Assembly: GCF_947494055.1 (NCBI RefSeq)
Contig: NZ_CANLTR010000003.1
Span: 186,001 to 250,000, forward strand
Length of the DNA stretch: 64,000 nucleotides
DNA from: an uncultured Jannaschia sp.
GTDB lineage: Bacteria; Pseudomonadota; Alphaproteobacteria; Rhodobacterales; Rhodobacteraceae
Direction of reading: 5' to 3'
The translations under genes and the position numbers were made by a program. Below, piece after piece: positions 61,800 through 64,000 of this stretch (position 1 is the stretch's first letter; each line of letters starts with the position of its first letter). The notes beneath the pieces were generated by a model, which was not told the DNA's origin, searched no databases, and saw only the letters and a list, made by a program, of their open reading frames with translations.

Positions 61800-62477
61800 T
61801 CACGCCGCGCCGGCCTGTATCCGCTCCCAGGCGCGGTTGACCGCGACCAGCCGCTTCTCGGCGAGCTTCACCGCCTCCTCCGGCAGGCCGCGCGCCATCA
61901 ACCGGTCGGGATGCGTCTCGCGCACCGCTTGGCGCCAGGCGGCGCGGATCTGTGGCAGCGGCGTGTCCGGCGCCACGCCCAACACCTCGTAGCAATCGGG
62001 CTCGCCCGCGCCGAAGCGGGCCCGGAGCGAGCGGAACTCCCGGTCGTTCAACCCGAAGATCGCGGCGACACGGGCGAGGAACGCGTCCTCGCCCTCATGG
62101 TAGGTCCCGTCCGCCATCGCGATGTGGAACAGCCCGTCCATCAGGTCGCGCAGCGTCTCGTGATCGTCGGCGAACATCCGGTGGATCCGACGGGCGTAAT
62201 CCTCGAACCCGGCCACGTCCGTGCGGGCGAGGTCGAAGACGCGGGCAGCGTTGTCCTCTTCCTCGGGCGGGATGGTGAAGATCTCCCGGAATGCGGCGAC
62301 TTCGGCCCGGCTCACATGCCCGTCGGCCTTTGCCATCTTCGCGCCGAGCGCGATCACCGCGATGGTGAAGGCGACCGAGCGCTCGGGCGGGGCGCGCAGG
62401 CGGTCGAACAGGTTCGAGAGCGCTTCGCCCGGCGCGAGGCTGGCGAGGGCCGCGAGGATGCGGGACCAGAGATTCAT
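61800..62477 (-). CDS. TerB-like plus J-domain co-chaperone (DjlA-like)
   Basis: A 225-residue protein. Residues about 30-150 form a TerB/DjlA-type helical domain (G-A-K-M-A-K-A-D-G-H-V-S and I-A-M-A-D-G-T-Y-H). Residues about 160-225 are a J domain with the H-P-D motif in R-E-T-H-P-D-R-L. It should stimulate a DnaK-type chaperone. Unlike E. coli DjlA, it lacks a clear membrane segment at the N-terminus. cobS lies 10 nt upstream on the other side of the same strand. Confidence 0.85.
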   Translation of the reverse strand: MNLWSRILAALASLAPGEALSNLFDRLRAPPERSVAFTIAVIALGAKMAKADGHVSRAEVAAFREIFTIPPEEEDNAARVFDLARTDVAGFEDYARRIHRMFADDHETLRDLMDGLFHIAMADGTYHEGEDAFLARVAAIFGLNDREFRSLRARFGAGEPDCYEVLGVAPDTPLPQIRAAWRQAVRETHPDRLMARGLPEEAVKLAEKRLVAVNRAWERIQAGAA

Positions 62478-62487
62478 GGCCGCGACC

Positions 62488-63219
62488 CTAGCCGCTCGTC
62501 AGCGCGACGAGAACGGCGATCTCGGAAAGTTGCTGCACCGCGCCCAGGACGTCCCCCGTCTGGCCGCCGATCCGGGCGCGGGCGAGACGGCCGAGCCCCC
62601 AGAGCACGCCCACGACGAGCGCGCCGGCGAGCAGACCGTGCGCGCCGTGCAGGACGAGCGCCCCGGTCGCCAGCGCCACGGCGATGTAGGCCGCGCGTGC
62701 GGGGGGCCGCCCGGTCCCGCGCGACAGCCCGTCCGGGCGGGCGGCCGGCAGCCAGCGCATCGCCACCGCCATCGGCGCACGGCTGACCAGCGCGGCGGTG
62801 AGAACGACCGCGAAGAACTGCCCCTGCATCAGCGCCGTCACCACGAGCGACCAGCGCAGCATCAGCGACAGGACGAGCGCGATCGTCCCGTAAGTGCCGA
62901 TCCGGCTGTCGCGCATGATCTCGAGCCGCCGCGCAGGATCTCCGCCGCCCCAGAGCCCGTCGGCGGTATCGGCCAGTCCGTCCTCGTGCAGCGCGCCGGT
63001 GAGCAGGACGGAGACCGCCACCGTCACCGCCGCCGCCACGGCCTGCGTCGCGCCGAGCCCCCAGGCGAGCCAGCCGCAGGCGGCCGCGACGATTCCCACG
63101 AGGAGACCGATCAACGGCCAGGCCCAGGCGGCCTCGGCGGCGCGCGGGGTCGGCGTGCCCCGGACGGGCAGGCGGGTGAGAAGCATCGCCGCTGCGGTCA
63201 GGTCGGTTTTCAGGCTCAT
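62488..63219 (-). CDS. cobS: Adenosylcobinamide-GDP ribazoletransferase (cobalamin synthase)
   Basis: A 243-residue membrane enzyme with motifs L-T-R-L-P-V, H-E-D-G-L-A-D-T-A-D-G-L-W-G-G, R-L-E-I-M-R-D-S-R-I-G-T-Y-G and several hydrophobic segments. It joins adenosylcobinamide-GDP with alpha-ribazole, the last step of coenzyme B12 assembly (CobV in Pseudomonas naming). It is divergent from cobT, which makes the alpha-ribazole phosphate, with 93 nt between them. No second B12 riboswitch is visible there. Confidence 0.94.
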   Translation of the reverse strand: MSLKTDLTAAAMLLTRLPVRGTPTPRAAEAAWAWPLIGLLVGIVAAACGWLAWGLGATQAVAAAVTVAVSVLLTGALHEDGLADTADGLWGGGDPARRLEIMRDSRIGTYGTIALVLSLMLRWSLVVTALMQGQFFAVVLTAALVSRAPMAVAMRWLPAARPDGLSRGTGRPPARAAYIAVALATGALVLHGAHGLLAGALVVGVLWGLGRLARARIGGQTGDVLGAVQQLSEIAVLVALTSG

Positions 63220-63312
63220 GTCGCACCCGTCTGGTGAAGTGACGCACCGTCGCATATCGCTGCCGCCGATGCCGGTAAAGCCGGCGACGGACCACGAATG
63301 ACGGAGCATCCC

Positions 63313-64000
63313 ATGACCGACCTCGCCACCTTCGCGGATCTCCGTGCCGCGCTGGCCGACATGCCCGGCCCCGATGCGACCGCCCGGACCGCGGCCGCGG
63401 AACGCAACGGGCAGCTGACCAAGCCTCCCGGTTCGCTCGGACGGCTCGAGGACCTGGCGATCTGGTACGCGGGCTGGGTCGGCGAGCCGCGGCCCGCGCT
63501 CGACGCGCCGCAGGTGCTGGTTTTCGCCGGCAATCACGGCGTCGCGTCGCGGGGCGTTAGCGCCTTTCCGACCGAGGTGACGGCGCAGATGGTCGGAAAC
63601 TTCCGCGCGGGCGGGGCGGCGATCAATCGGCTCTCGGACCTCGCCGGGGCCCGGATGGACGTGCACGCGCTCGAACTCGACCGCCCGACCGAGGACTTCA
63701 CCGAAGGCCCTGCCATGTCCGAGGCAGAGATGTGCGCAGCCTTCGCGACCGGCTGGAACGCGGTCGATCCGGCGGCGGATCTCCTCGTCACCGGCGAGAT
63801 GGGCATCGGCAACACGACATCGGCCGCCGCCATCGCCTCGGCGCTCCTCGGCGGGACCGACTGGGCCGGGCGCGGGACGGGCGTGGACGATTCGGGCCTC
63901 GCGCGGAAGGAGGCGGCGATCGCCGCGGGCCTCGCCGCCAATCCGGGGCGCAGCGGGTTCGAGGTCCTGGCCGCGCTCGGCGGGCGGGAGATCGCCGCGA
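63313..64000 (+). CDS. cobT: Nicotinate-nucleotide-dimethylbenzimidazole phosphoribosyltransferase, 5' part
   Basis: The first 229 codons are present and the gene runs off the right edge. Motifs are [20 protein letters not shown] and [13 protein letters not shown], all typical of CobT/CobU. It makes alpha-ribazole phosphate, the lower-ligand precursor for CobS. GGAG lies 7 nt before the ATG. The catalytic glutamate near the C-terminus is outside the window. Confidence 0.95.
   Translation, partial: MTDLATFADLRAALADMPGPDATARTAAAERNGQLTKPPGSLGRLEDLAIWYAGWVGEPRPALDAPQVLVFAGNHGVASRGVSAFPTEVTAQMVGNFRAGGAAINRLSDLAGARMDVHALELDRPTEDFTEGPAMSEAEMCAAFATGWNAVDPAADLLVTGEMGIGNTTSAAAIASALLGGTDWAGRGTGVDDSGLARKEAAIAAGLAANPGRSGFEVLAALGGREIAA

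Noticed and set aside
63220-63312. Second cobalamin riboswitch between cobS and cobT
   Set aside because: The 93-nt space is too short and has no B12 box.

Overview
The window is chromosomal DNA of a high-GC alphaproteobacterium, most likely a member of the Rhodobacteraceae/Roseobacteraceae. The evidence is a sox sulfur-oxidation cluster, the aerobic cobalamin genes cobN, cobO and cobW, the cell-cycle regulator gcrA, phosphatidylcholine synthase, a separate mnmD, and an intergenic repeat of a kind I recall from this family. Gene density is very high, with many 4-nt start/stop overlaps. I cannot name the genus.

Layout. 1-479: 5' end of gnd and a tiny membrane-peptide gene, both on minus. 652-5927: soxVWXYZAB on plus; soxCD does not follow, and soxB is followed by an elongator tRNA-Met on minus. 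6125-10661: FAD-linked 2-hydroxyacid dehydrogenase, a small membrane peptide, trhO, and the nicotinamide-salvage pair pncA-pncB. 10662-12960: an AT-rich island holding one gene, a nuclease-like/NACHT STAND NTPase that is probably an anti-phage defence protein. 12982-16208: arfB, an 18-codon ORF with a 14-nt perfect anti-SD match, a queuosine-precursor transporter, and a split MnmC-type pair (FAD oxidase and MnmD). 16213-27744: lytic transglycosylase, dapA, smpB, lldD, truA, a ycjX/ycjF pair and ileS. 27785-29538: an M4 protease of the protealysin type with its emfourin-like inhibitor, then a DUF3253 gene.

29546-43748 is mostly vitamin B12. A cobalamin riboswitch leads cbiM-cobW-cobN-(APH-like kinase)-cobO on minus, followed by smc and a transglutaminase-like protein on plus, then DUF1636-cobC-cbiB on minus. 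cobS and the 5' part of cobT lie at the right edge (62488-64000). Together these cover cobalt uptake and insertion, corrinoid adenosylation, aminopropanol-phosphate synthesis and nucleotide-loop assembly. The kinase inside the operon is a candidate for the L-threonine kinase step.

43924-64000 is otherwise housekeeping: an atypical receiver protein, glutathionyl-hydroquinone reductase, greA, argH with a small lipoprotein, a 5TM/degenerate-GGDEF protein, accA, an M48 protease lipoprotein, an exported msrB, rimO, an AsmA protein, psd-pssA, gcrA, an orphan ABC-2 permease, argD-argF with a Rhodobacteraceae-type repeat between them, pcs, and a TerB/J-domain protein.

The most interesting items are the single-gene NACHT island, the 18-codon ORF with an extreme Shine-Dalgarno and its own terminator, the APH-like kinase in the B12 operon, the protealysin/emfourin pair, and a recurring design in which TGA stop codons of convergent genes sit inside a shared inverted repeat.
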